Assembly (NCBI RefSeq): GCF_042445055.1
Contig: NZ_CP170339.1
Span: forward strand, 744,001-808,000
DNA length: 64,000 bases
Direction of reading: 5' to 3'
Source of the DNA: Falsihalocynthiibacter sp042445055
GTDB taxonomy: Bacteria; Pseudomonadota; Alphaproteobacteria; Rhodobacterales; Rhodobacteraceae
A model generated the notes under the pieces. It made no database searches. It had not been told where the DNA came from and was given only the letters and a program-made list of their open reading frames with translations. Below are positions 43,133 through 51,643 of this stretch, in pieces; the first letter of the stretch is position 1, and each line of letters opens with the position of its first letter. A program made the position numbers and the translations under genes.

Positions 43133-43954
43133 TTAATGCCCTTTTTGTGTGGCGGCACGTACCTTGGCCAGTTTGCGCGAGTAGCCTGTTTGAATAATTT
43201 CAACAGCAAACAGAACCACCACAGAGAAATAGAAGGTGCTCTTGGACATGGGGGTAACCGCGTGATTAAAGAGTTTGATATGCAGCGACTCGTCATGCAT
43301 TGCGTGTGATGCTGCTGTTCCCGCTTCGCCGAGCAATACGACGCCTACAATAAGCAGAATGAACAGGCCAAGCACCTCATACATGCGGTTTTTCTGGAGG
43401 AAGACTGTCACATGATCCGCCAAGAGCAGCATCGCAAGGCCCGAGGTCAGAATAGCGGCGGCGAGTAGCACGAACTGATCCGTGATCGCGAGCGCCGATA
43501 GGATAGAATCGAAGCTGAATATCAGGTTCATCATTACAATCAGGAGCACAACAGAGGTCGCAGATTGGTGATTTTTGGGGCTGGTGTCGTGATGCAGATC
43601 GTCGATCGAAAGCATATGCGCGATTTCACGCACCGCGGTGTACATGATGAAACCCCCCCCAAAGACGAAGACGACGGTAGCAAAGTTTACGCCTCCTTCG
43701 ATTATGCCGGGGACGTTGAAAACAAAGAATGGCTCAGATAGCGCGCCTATCAAGCCACTGACAACAAAGAGTAAAACCACCCGTAAGGCGACGGCGATGA
43801 TGATGCCCCAAAACCTTACAGACTTCTGTTTTTCGGCAGGAGCGCGTTGGCTTTGAATGGAAATGTACAGCAGATTATCAAACCCAAGCACCGCCTGAAG
43901 GAAAATCAGCATGAAGAGGGTGCCAAGGGTGGAAAGGGTAAATAGATCGGCCAT
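43133..43954 (-). CDS. TerC family integral membrane protein
   Basis: A 273-residue protein with about seven membrane helices. It has acidic residues inside helices typical of the family: LQAVLGFDNLLYISIQSQ near the N-terminus and MMNLIFSFDSILSALAITDQ in the middle. TerC proteins have been linked to tellurite resistance, manganese export and loading of exported metalloproteins. CGGAG precedes the start, and directly before it lies a perfect TTAA-N7-TTAA box. It is the first gene of the cluster with the small peptide, XpaC-like and TelA-like genes; an 87-base gap separates it from the peptide. Confidence 0.92.
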   Translation of the reverse strand: MADLFTLSTLGTLFMLIFLQAVLGFDNLLYISIQSQRAPAEKQKSVRFWGIIIAVALRVVLLFVVSGLIGALSEPFFVFNVPGIIEGGVNFATVVFVFGGGFIMYTAVREIAHMLSIDDLHHDTSPKNHQSATSVVLLIVMMNLIFSFDSILSALAITDQFVLLAAAILTSGLAMLLLADHVTVFLQKNRMYEVLGLFILLIVGVVLLGEAGTAASHAMHDESLHIKLFNHAVTPMSKSTFYFSVVVLFAVEIIQTGYSRKLAKVRAATQKGH

Positions 43955-43966
43955 AAATGCGCTCCG

Positions 43967-43981
43967 TTAAATAATTCTTAA
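43967..43981 (-). promoter_or_regulatory. CtrA-type box TTAA-N7-TTAA at the terC start
   Basis: The plus-strand sequence TTAA ATAATTC TTAA lies 12 bases before the terC start codon, directly upstream of its ribosome-binding site. It matches the CtrA consensus fully, but it is A/T-rich and so close to the start that it would overlap the transcription start or the leader. Treat as tentative. Confidence 0.35.
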
Positions 43982-44005
43982 CAGTTAGCGCAGTTTGGGC
44001 CGAGG

Positions 44006-44920
44006 TCAAACCCGTGGTTTTCCGCGTGGCTTTCCTGTTGGGCGCTGGGCGGCACCTTTTCCACGTTTTGCGGGCGCGCCGCGTCGCGTTGGCGGTTCAA
44101 TCTCGGTTCCACGTGGGCGAGGCGTAGATTTACTTGGCGGTCCCTTGCGTTTGCGAACGGGATTTGGCTTGGGAGCGGCGTCTTCACCCTCAAGGCCCAA
44201 CTGGTCGCGTAACACGCGCGTCTTAACCTCTTCGAGTTCGCCCGGCTTGAGTTCGCCGAGTCGGAACGGGCCGTATGACACCCTCAGCAAACGGTTCACA
44301 GAAAGGCCAACGGCGTCCATCGCGCGACGGATTTCACGGTTCTTGCCTTCTCGAATCGAGACAGTCAGCCAAGCGTTCGCGCCTTGTTGTCGATCAAGCG
44401 TGATGTGCATGGGTTGGAATTTTTCGCCTTCAAGGGTGATTCCTTTGCGCAGCGGTGCAAAGGTTTCTTCGGTCGGGCGGCCATTCACCCGCACGCGGTA
44501 ACGCCGTAACCAGCCAGTTGAGGGCAACTCAAGCTTGCGTTTGATGCCGCCGTCATTTGTGAGCAAGAGCAGACCTTCGGAGTTAATATCCAAACGCCCC
44601 ACGCTCAGGACGCGTCCGATTTCCTCGGGTAGTGTATCGAATACTGTCTGGCGGTCTTTCTCATCACTGTTGGATGTAACAAGCCCTAGTGGCTTGTAAT
44701 ATAACCATAAACGAGCGTGCTCAGGCTCGGCAATCGGCTCATTGTCAAGACTGATCTTGTCGGCCTCAGTCACGTTAAGGGCCGGGCTTTCGATGACCTT
44801 GCCGTTGACCGATACACGGCCAGCTTCGATCATACGCTCTACTTCGCGGCGAGATGCTACGCCTGCGCGGGCCATGACTTTGGCGATGCGATCGCCTTTT
44901 TTCGAACCAGAATTTTCCAT
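44006..44920 (-). CDS. 23S rRNA pseudouridine synthase, RluB-type
   Basis: A protein of about 304 residues with an N-terminal S4 RNA-binding domain (RIAKVMARAGVASRREVERM), the catalytic core with Asp in SVGRLDINSEGLLLLTNDG, and GKNREIRRAMDAVGL. It ends in a long basic Pro/Arg/Gly-rich tail, as often seen in RluB-type enzymes, which modify helix 89 of 23S rRNA; RluE and RluF-type enzymes are the alternatives. The internal start MENSGSKKG is preferred because the upstream part is not like the family and the next gene is divergent. Confidence 0.92.
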   Translation of the reverse strand: MENSGSKKGDRIAKVMARAGVASRREVERMIEAGRVSVNGKVIESPALNVTEADKISLDNEPIAEPEHARLWLYYKPLGLVTSNSDEKDRQTVFDTLPEEIGRVLSVGRLDINSEGLLLLTNDGGIKRKLELPSTGWLRRYRVRVNGRPTEETFAPLRKGITLEGEKFQPMHITLDRQQGANAWLTVSIREGKNREIRRAMDAVGLSVNRLLRVSYGPFRLGELKPGELEEVKTRVLRDQLGLEGEDAAPKPNPVRKRKGPPSKSTPRPRGTEIEPPTRRGAPAKRGKGAAQRPTGKPRGKPRV

Positions 44921-44993
44921 GCCTCGCTTTATCTTACCGCGCGAGAAATAGAAAGCGGCTTGGCAGAATACGCGGAAACAGGCACAAAGCGCC

Positions 44994-45446
44994 ATGTTTC
45001 AGTTCAAGAGTTATATGGATTTGGCCCTAAGAGAGGCGCAAGAAGCGGCGCTCCGTGGCGAAGTGCCCGTGGGTGCAGTCCTTGTTGGTCCTGATGGCGC
45101 GGTATTGTCCCAAGCAGGGAATCGAACGCGCGGGAACAACGACCCGACAGCTCACGCCGAGGTCCTCGTCATTCGCGAGGCCTGTTCCAAACTCGGCTCA
45201 GAGCGGTTGACGTCATGCGATCTGTACGTGACGCTTGAACCATGTCCTATGTGCGCGATGGCGATTTCCGCGGCGCGGATTGGTCGGCTTTACTATGGGG
45301 CTAGCGATCCTAAGTCGGGCGGAATTGAGCAGGGGCCGTGTATTTTTAGCCACCCACAGGCGCACCACGTTCCCGAAATCTATGACGGTATAGGGGCCGC
45401 AGCGTCCGAAGAATTGCTGCGGGAATTCTTCAAGTCATTACGCTAA
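44994..45446 (+). CDS. tadA: tRNA adenosine(34) deaminase
   Basis: Makes inosine at the wobble position of tRNA-Arg(ACG) and is essential in most bacteria. The 150-residue cytidine-deaminase fold protein has the zinc and catalytic motif PTAHAEVLVIREA (HAE) and CPMC in LEPCPMCAMAISAARIG. The N-terminus MFQFKSYMDLALREAQEAA fits the family; its ribosome-binding site is weak. It is divergent from the pseudouridine synthase and converges on rimO with a 4-base overlap. Confidence 0.96.
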   Translation: MFQFKSYMDLALREAQEAALRGEVPVGAVLVGPDGAVLSQAGNRTRGNNDPTAHAEVLVIREACSKLGSERLTSCDLYVTLEPCPMCAMAISAARIGRLYYGASDPKSGGIEQGPCIFSHPQAHHVPEIYDGIGAAASEELLREFFKSLR

Positions 45447-46825
45447 ACGATCTTGCCCCAAAGGTCGTATTCGTTGGCTTCATCCACCAATACCTTGACC
45501 ATATCGCCAGGCTTAAGGTGCTCAAAACCCTCGTCAATAAACAAATTCCCGTCGATTTCGGGCGCGTCTGCTTTGGTTCGGCAGGTGGCAGCGTCTTGAT
45601 CAACTTCGTCCACAATTACCTCTTGGATGGTGCCGACTTTTTTCTCAAGCTTAGCCGCAGAGATTGCCTGCGATTTTTCCATGAAACGGTGCCAGCGCTC
45701 TTCTTTTACTTCGGCTGGCACGTGGTCTGGAAGTGCATTGCTCCGAGCGCCAGCAACATTCTCGTACTGAAAACAACCAACCCGATCGAGCTGTGCCTCA
45801 TCAAGCCACTCAAGAAGATGCTCAAATTCGGCCTCGGTTTCACCGGGGTAGCCAACAATAAACGTGCTGCGCAGCGTCATATCGGGGCAGATTTCACGCC
45901 AAGCGTTGATCTCGTCGAGTGTTTTTGCCCCAGCGGCGGGACGCGCCATGCGGCGTAACACATCGGGATGCGAATGCTGGAACGGGATGTCGAGATAGGG
46001 AAGGATTAACCCATCTGCCATAAGTGGAATGAGATCGCGTACATGGGGGTACGGGTAAACGTAATGAAGGCGAACCCACGCGTCCAGACTGCCCAATTCT
46101 CGCGCGAGATCTGTGATGTGGCTCCGAACTTCGCCATCGCGCCAAGGGTTTACGTCGTATTTTCGGTCGAGCCCGTAAGCACTTGTGTCCTGTGAAATCA
46201 CCAGAAGTTCGCGAACACCCGCATCCACGAGCTTCTCAGCTTCGCGCAGAACAGCGTGCGCAGGACGGCTTGCAAGTTTGCCGCGCATATCCGGAATGAT
46301 GCAGAATTTGCACTTATGGTTACAGCCCTCGGAAATCTTTAGATAGCTAAAGTGGCGCGGGGTCAGGGACACTCCGCGCGCTGGAAGCAGGTCTACGAAC
46401 GGATCGGGGTTTGGCGGAACGGCAAGGTGCACCGCATCCAGAACTTGCTCGTATTGATGCGGGCCAGTAACCGCCAAAACGCTTGGATGAGCGCCCGTGA
46501 TGTACTCGGGCTCGGCGCCCAAGCATCCCGTAACGATAACTTTACCGTTTTCGTTTATGGCTTCTCCAATTGCCTCAAGGCTTTCGGCCTTGGCGCTATC
46601 CAGGAAACCACAGGTGTTGACGATCACCGCTTCTGCGCCAGCATAATCAGGCGAAATGGCATAACCTTCGGCACGCAGCCGTGTAAGGATTCGTTCGCTG
46701 TCGACCAATGCTTTGGGGCATCCAAGGCTGACCATCCCGATCTTGGGTTGGCCGTCACGGATGGGATCAGAGATTTTCGCGCGTGGCGCGAGATCTGGGC
46801 GAAGGTTTGGAGGATTCTGGCTCAT
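45443..46825 (-). CDS. rimO: Ribosomal protein S12 methylthiotransferase RimO
   Basis: Radical-SAM enzyme that adds a methylthio group to an Asp of ribosomal protein S12. The protein of about 460 residues has the N-terminal MTTase domain (MVSLGCPKALVDSERIL, NTCGFLDSAKAES), the radical-SAM cluster motif SEGCNHKCKFCIIP (CxxxCxxC) and a C-terminal TRAM domain. Three further Cys in the N-terminal domain bind the second cluster. The ATG of MSQNPP is preferred to a GTG five codons earlier; neither has a strong ribosome-binding site. Confidence 0.96.
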   Translation of the reverse strand: MSQNPPNLRPDLAPRAKISDPIRDGQPKIGMVSLGCPKALVDSERILTRLRAEGYAISPDYAGAEAVIVNTCGFLDSAKAESLEAIGEAINENGKVIVTGCLGAEPEYITGAHPSVLAVTGPHQYEQVLDAVHLAVPPNPDPFVDLLPARGVSLTPRHFSYLKISEGCNHKCKFCIIPDMRGKLASRPAHAVLREAEKLVDAGVRELLVISQDTSAYGLDRKYDVNPWRDGEVRSHITDLARELGSLDAWVRLHYVYPYPHVRDLIPLMADGLILPYLDIPFQHSHPDVLRRMARPAAGAKTLDEINAWREICPDMTLRSTFIVGYPGETEAEFEHLLEWLDEAQLDRVGCFQYENVAGARSNALPDHVPAEVKEERWHRFMEKSQAISAAKLEKKVGTIQEVIVDEVDQDAATCRTKADAPEIDGNLFIDEGFEHLKPGDMVKVLVDEANEYDLWGKIV

Positions 46826-46955
46826 TGGTGGGCTATACACCCCTGCACTCGGCGGGGCAATAACGTGCTATAGGGCGTTCCGCGCAATACCGCCCATTGT
46901 TTTGAGAGTGCGAGCGGACTACGCTTGGCGTTAAGAACAAGGATTGAGGATAAGG

Positions 46956-48665
46956 ATGCGGTGGATTTTCAGGGCATTCAAACTGCTCTTGGCGCTCTCT
47001 TTACTGAGTGTGTTGGCAATCGCCTTGATCCCTTCGAAACGCTTGGCAAATGCCGTAATCTCCGAGCTTGAAGCTGTCCTAGGGCGCACTGTCACAATCT
47101 CAGGAGATGTGACGACAAGCGTTTTCCCGCGTCCGAAGTTGACAACAGGCCCCGTTACAATCGCGAATGCCAAGTGGGGCGAAGCGCCCAAAATACTCTC
47201 GGCGGAGGGCGTTGATATTCATATTGACTGGATGCCCCTGCTGCGCGGCGATTTGGTGGTGCGAAACTTAGAGTTTCTTGCTCCTAAGATTCATCTAGAG
47301 ACGAACAAAGAAGGGACGCATAACTGGGAGTTAACTCCAAAAGTGTCCACGGATAGAAGTGTTCTGATCCGTGCCGTATCTTCGTCTGGAGGGGTGCTAA
47401 GATATATCGACAGTCGGGACGGTGATAGTGAGACCCTTAAAGAATTCGATGCACGGATCAGCGTGACAGAACGGGGAATGCCAGCGAAGGTGGCATTTTC
47501 GGCGCTTCGCGATGGCGTATTGTTTGAGACAAACACCACACTTGCGCAACCGAGAGCGTTTCTGTCCGGTCGTGTGTCTGACGTAAAGACCAAGACAATC
47601 TATGCCAATACAACGTTAGAGTTTGACGGTCGCCTCGGTATTGCCGCGAGGGAGTTTGATGGGGAGATGAGCCTTAGAACGGACAGCGCGTCTGATATAT
47701 TTCGGGGGCTTAGCATCAATATTTCGCCACCAAACGAGCGCTTACAGCTTGCGGGGCGAGTCACCCGCACCGCGGCGGGGGAAACCTATCTGCGCGGCGG
47801 CGAAATACGCGTCGGCGGCCAATCCCTTACAGGCGATTTCGACATTACAACAGGGCCTGACCGTCCGATGATAAAAGGCGTGTTCGCAGCGCGGAACCTT
47901 TCTCTGAATGCTTTGAACCTTCCGCTAAATGAGCAGGGCAGTACCGCGTCTGGTGAATGGTCGGACCAGCCTTTGTCGATGAGACGTCTCTTTGCAATAG
48001 ACGCGGATATATCCCTCTCGGCGGAATCGCTTGAAGTTGGGTCACTTCATTTCGGCCCGAGCCAGCTTAGGCTTAACCTCAACACGGGGAGGGCAGTGCT
48101 AGAGTTGCTGAAATTGTCTGCCTATGGTGGCGAGGTCGTGGGCAATGTTGTTGTGAACGGGCGCGGGAACGGATCGGTCGGTGCGGATGTTGACTTTGAG
48201 AACGTGAATATCCGCCCGTTCATGGGCACTTCGATGGTGAAGACTTCGGGTATGGCGACAGGTGACATGCAGCTATTGGGGTTGGGAGATACGATGAAGG
48301 AAATCGTGAATAGCCTATCGGGAGAAGGCAACCTGACCCTGAATGATGCTACCATTAGCGGCGCGAACTGGTGGAACATGCTGAATCAGCGTAGCGCCAG
48401 CTCAGCAGGGAACACGCAACAAACCGCGATTGATTTTGCGCAAGGCGCGATGCGTATGGAGGCCGGTAATGTGCGCTTAGAGGATTTCGCATTGCGTGGG
48501 GACGGGGGCGAGATGCGAGTAACCGGTGATGTGCGACTTGGGCCAAAAGCACTGGATATCGGCGTGAGTGCGCTGGCGGATCCTGCGATGCGGCTAAATA
48601 TGTCGGGGTCTTGGAGTGCACCCGTGTATTCCATTGAGGCGGCTTCGGTGGCGCGCACAGAATAA
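46956..48665 (+). CDS. AsmA family protein
   Basis: A protein of about 569 residues with an N-terminal membrane anchor (WIFRAFKLLLALSLLSVLAIALI) and a long periplasmic beta-rich region typical of AsmA-like proteins, which are thought to bridge the envelope and carry phospholipids. The start of the AsmA domain is seen in GRTVTISGDVTTSVFPRPKL and the C-terminal AsmA_2-like part in GMATGDMQLLGLGDTMKEIV. GAGGA supports the internal ATG. It ends at a bidirectional terminator shared with gcrA. Confidence 0.9.
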   Translation: MRWIFRAFKLLLALSLLSVLAIALIPSKRLANAVISELEAVLGRTVTISGDVTTSVFPRPKLTTGPVTIANAKWGEAPKILSAEGVDIHIDWMPLLRGDLVVRNLEFLAPKIHLETNKEGTHNWELTPKVSTDRSVLIRAVSSSGGVLRYIDSRDGDSETLKEFDARISVTERGMPAKVAFSALRDGVLFETNTTLAQPRAFLSGRVSDVKTKTIYANTTLEFDGRLGIAAREFDGEMSLRTDSASDIFRGLSINISPPNERLQLAGRVTRTAAGETYLRGGEIRVGGQSLTGDFDITTGPDRPMIKGVFAARNLSLNALNLPLNEQGSTASGEWSDQPLSMRRLFAIDADISLSAESLEVGSLHFGPSQLRLNLNTGRAVLELLKLSAYGGEVVGNVVVNGRGNGSVGADVDFENVNIRPFMGTSMVKTSGMATGDMQLLGLGDTMKEIVNSLSGEGNLTLNDATISGANWWNMLNQRSASSAGNTQQTAIDFAQGAMRMEAGNVRLEDFALRGDGGEMRVTGDVRLGPKALDIGVSALADPAMRLNMSGSWSAPVYSIEAASVARTE

Positions 48666-48702
48666 AAAAAAGGCGCCCCGATAAGGAGCGCCTAGGATTT
48701 TT
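48666..48702. terminator. Bidirectional terminator between the AsmA gene and gcrA
   Basis: A hairpin (AGGCGC with GCGCCT, positions 48671-48693, further paired by CC/GG) is flanked by an A-run on the left and TTTTT on the right. It can therefore end transcription from both converging genes. Confidence 0.85.
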
Positions 48703-49276
48703 AGCGGCGACGGTCGCGGCGGTTGCTCATGGGCTGGAACGCCACGCCGACGTGCGCCTCACAATATGGCTTGCCAGCTTTTACATCCAAACCACAAAAC
48801 CAAAACTCATCTGTCGCGGGGTCACCAATGGGCCATTTGCATGTGCGTTCGGTCAGTTCCATGAGATTGAGCTTCTTCGCTGTTTTCTCAACTTCACGAA
48901 CAGAGGCCATTGCCTCGGGGCTGATCTCATTGGCCGAAGGCTGCGGCGGCAATGGTTGACCGGCCGGAATGATCGCCTTGCGTACTGGGATCGGACGCGG
49001 CGGCTCTGTGCTCGCTGGTTTTGCCGCTGCGCGCTCTGGTTCCGCTTTGGGAACGGTTGGCTTTGGCTTGGCCGCAGCAGGCTTGGCCGCTGCAGGCTTT
49101 TTCTCGGCCGCTGGTTTTGATGTGGTAGTCGCACGGTTGGACAAGCCCAAACGATGCACTTTCCCGATCACGGCGTTTCGCGTCACACCACCAAGCTCTT
49201 TGGCAATCTGGCTCGCAGACTGGCCTTCGCCCCACATTTTCTTGAGGGTCTCAACGCGCTCATCTGTCCAAGACAT
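48701..49276 (-). CDS. gcrA: Cell cycle regulator GcrA
   Basis: GcrA is a DNA-binding partner of sigma-70 that acts at promoters with CcrM-methylated GANTC sites; it is restricted to alphaproteobacteria. The 191-residue protein starts with the conserved SWTDERVETLKKMWGEGQ and ASQIAKELGGVTRNAVIGKV helix-turn-helix. A long Ala/Lys/Pro-rich linker (about 55-105) follows, then the C-terminal sigma-binding domain (TERTCKWPIGDP, FWFCGLDVKAGKPYCEAH) with three Cys. The start is the ATG of MSWTDE. Confidence 0.96.
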   Translation of the reverse strand: MSWTDERVETLKKMWGEGQSASQIAKELGGVTRNAVIGKVHRLGLSNRATTTSKPAAEKKPAAAKPAAAKPKPTVPKAEPERAAAKPASTEPPRPIPVRKAIIPAGQPLPPQPSANEISPEAMASVREVEKTAKKLNLMELTERTCKWPIGDPATDEFWFCGLDVKAGKPYCEAHVGVAFQPMSNRRDRRR

Positions 49277-49436
49277 ATCTGTTCCTTTAATAGAGCTAAG
49301 CGCACACCAACAATGGCCCGCGCGTGCAGCCTGAAAGAATTCTGTTCACCCCCTATTTTAAACACCCCGTCACGGGATACAAGGCACAGAGACCGAATCC
49401 GCGTGAATCAGCGCCAGAACGTGAAGGAAATCCGCT

Positions 49437-50237
49437 TTGGACCAAGCAACAAATCTCGGAGAGCGCCGTTTTGGCCGTTTTAACTGGCTCGGAATGGCAA
49501 CACTAGCGAAACGCGAGACACGCCGTTTTGTGGTGGTGTGGACGCAAACGCTCCTTGCGCCGCTCGTAACGGCGGCTTTGTTCCTTGCGATCTTTAGCGT
49601 TGCGATTGGTCCCAGCCGTGGCGATGTCGACGGCGTGCCATTCCTGCATTTCCTTGCGCCAGGTATTTTGATGATGACCGTCATTCAGAACGCTTTTGCC
49701 AATACATCGTCCTCGATCGTCATTTCCAAGGTTCAAGGGAATATCGTCGATACGCTCATGCCGCCGCTTTCGCCCATGGAACTCTTGATTGGATATCTTG
49801 CAGGGTCAGTCGCACGGGGAATGATGGTCGCCGTGGCGATCGGACTCGGGATGTGGCTGTTGCTGGGTATTGAGTTTCATCACCCGATTTGGGCGCTGGT
49901 CTTTGTGTTTTTGGGGAGTGCTCTGTTGGGGGCGGCGGGGATTGTCGCGGGGATCTATGCCAACAAGTTCGATCAGATGGCAGCCATTACAAACTTCATC
50001 GTGACCCCGCTCGCGTTTTTGTCGGGGACTTTTTACACAATCGACAGTCTTCCGCCTCTGGTTCAGAACCTAACGCGTGTGAACCCAGTTTATTACCTGA
50101 TCGACGGTGCACGCTACGGCGTGATCGGACATACTGATACGCCATGGTTTGGTTTCTTGGTCTGCGTGGTGACGTTGTTGGCAGTAATGGCGTTGTGCTG
50201 GTACTGGCTTGCGCGCGGCTATCGGATGAAGCCCTAG
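49437..50237 (+). CDS. ABC-2 type transporter permease
   Basis: A 266-residue membrane protein with six helices and the ABC-2 permease signature FIVTPLAFLSGTFYTIDSLP. It resembles the permeases of multidrug or polysaccharide export systems. No ATPase gene lies next to it, so the partner is encoded elsewhere. The probable start is TTG with AAGGA about 8 bases upstream, giving MDQATNLGERRFGRFNW, which matches relatives; an ATG at 49494 would remove this conserved part. A small hairpin (TGCGGG/CCCGCA) follows the stop. Confidence 0.85.
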   Translation: MDQATNLGERRFGRFNWLGMATLAKRETRRFVVVWTQTLLAPLVTAALFLAIFSVAIGPSRGDVDGVPFLHFLAPGILMMTVIQNAFANTSSSIVISKVQGNIVDTLMPPLSPMELLIGYLAGSVARGMMVAVAIGLGMWLLLGIEFHHPIWALVFVFLGSALLGAAGIVAGIYANKFDQMAAITNFIVTPLAFLSGTFYTIDSLPPLVQNLTRVNPVYYLIDGARYGVIGHTDTPWFGFLVCVVTLLAVMALCWYWLARGYRMKP

Positions 50238-50436
50238 AAAATTCTTCCCAACGGGTTTGATTGCGGGTATACGGCCCGCATGACCACTTGTGCAAATACT
50301 TCTAACCGACGCCGACGCTAACTCTAGCTGCGGCCCATTTGCCATTGGTTTCGCGCAATATTTGCGCAGTTTTCCCCACAATCTTGACATGCGGTTGCCC
50401 ATGCGGCACCACAAGTTTTTCATAAGGACCACCACG

Positions 50437-51612
50437 ATGATTTCATCCGTTCTTCCAACCTATAATCGCGCTCCTCTCTCGTTTGAGAAGGGCGAAGGTG
50501 CTTGGCTGATCGAAGCGGATGGACGCCGATTTTTGGACCTAGGCGCGGGAATTGCGGTGTCTGCTCTTGGGCACGCTCATCCGAGTCTGGTGGCGGCCTT
50601 GACGGCGCAGGCGCAAAGCCTGTGGCATGTTTCCAACCTCTATGAAATTCCACAGCAAACCGCGCTCGCGGATGCACTGGTTGAGGCGACATTCGCAGAT
50701 ACGGTATTCTTCACGAATTCCGGTACTGAAGCGTGTGAGTTGGCTGTGAAAATGGCGCGGAAATATTGGTTCGATAAGGATCAACCAGAGCGCGTCGAAA
50801 TCCTAACATTCGAAGGGTCGTTCCACGGTCGCTCTGCGGCGGGGATTGCGGCAGCGGGCTCTGAAAAGATGACCAAAGGGTTCGGTCCCTTAGTTGCGGG
50901 CTTTACGCATTTGCCGTTTGGTGATGTTCAGGCGGTAAAGGATGCGATCAATCCGAATACGGCTGCGATCCTTGTTGAACCTGTACAGGGAGAAGGGGGA
51001 ATTCGTCCTCTTGCGGATGCAGATCTTAAGGCGCTGCGCGAAATTTGTGACGAAACGGGCGTATTGTTGGTGCTCGACGAAGTTCAATGCGGCATGGGAC
51101 GAACAGGACGTCTGTTTGCTCACGAATGGGCGGGTATTGCGCCCGATATTATGATGGTCGCCAAAGGAATTGGCGGCGGCTTCCCGCTAGGCGCTGTGCT
51201 TGCAACAGAGGATGCCGCATCGGGCATGACCGCGGGTACGCATGGCTCTACTTATGGAGGCAACCCACTCGCATGCGCGGTTGGTCACGCCGTTATGAAA
51301 GAAGTCAGCACTCCAGAATTCCTGAGCGAAGTGAACCGCAAAGCGGGACTTTTGCGGCAGGGGCTCGAAAGGCTTGTCGCGTCTTACCCTGACGTATTTG
51401 AAGAGGTACGCGGCTCTGGGCTTATGCTTGGTCTTAAGTGTGTTCCGCCATGTGGGGACGTCGTTGCTGCTGGGTATAAGAACGAAGTTATCACCGTTCC
51501 TGCGGCCGATAATGTTATCCGCCTTCTTCCGCCGCTCAATCTAACAGATGAGGATATCGCCGAGGCGCTTGTACGCATCGAGGCGACCGCAAAATCAATA
51601 ACAAACGCATAA
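50437..51612 (+). CDS. argD: Acetylornithine aminotransferase
   Basis: PLP enzyme of arginine synthesis that makes N-acetylornithine; it can also serve in lysine synthesis. The protein of about 391 residues has FFTNSGTEACELAVKMARKY, LLVLDEVQCGMGRTGRLF and the PLP lysine in MMVAKGIGGGFPLGA. The internal ATG is preferred because ATAAGGA lies upstream and the protein then starts MISSVLPTYNRAP as usual. argF follows after 31 bases, so both form an arginine operon. Confidence 0.95.
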   Translation: MISSVLPTYNRAPLSFEKGEGAWLIEADGRRFLDLGAGIAVSALGHAHPSLVAALTAQAQSLWHVSNLYEIPQQTALADALVEATFADTVFFTNSGTEACELAVKMARKYWFDKDQPERVEILTFEGSFHGRSAAGIAAAGSEKMTKGFGPLVAGFTHLPFGDVQAVKDAINPNTAAILVEPVQGEGGIRPLADADLKALREICDETGVLLVLDEVQCGMGRTGRLFAHEWAGIAPDIMMVAKGIGGGFPLGAVLATEDAASGMTAGTHGSTYGGNPLACAVGHAVMKEVSTPEFLSEVNRKAGLLRQGLERLVASYPDVFEEVRGSGLMLGLKCVPPCGDVVAAGYKNEVITVPAADNVIRLLPPLNLTDEDIAEALVRIEATAKSITNA

Positions 51613-51643
51613 ATTGCGCGGGGTTACCCGTGAAGGAAACACT

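Noticed and set aside
50384..50420. TTGACA upstream of argD as a -35 box
   Set aside because: No -10-like hexamer follows at 15-19 bases, so it does not form a promoter.
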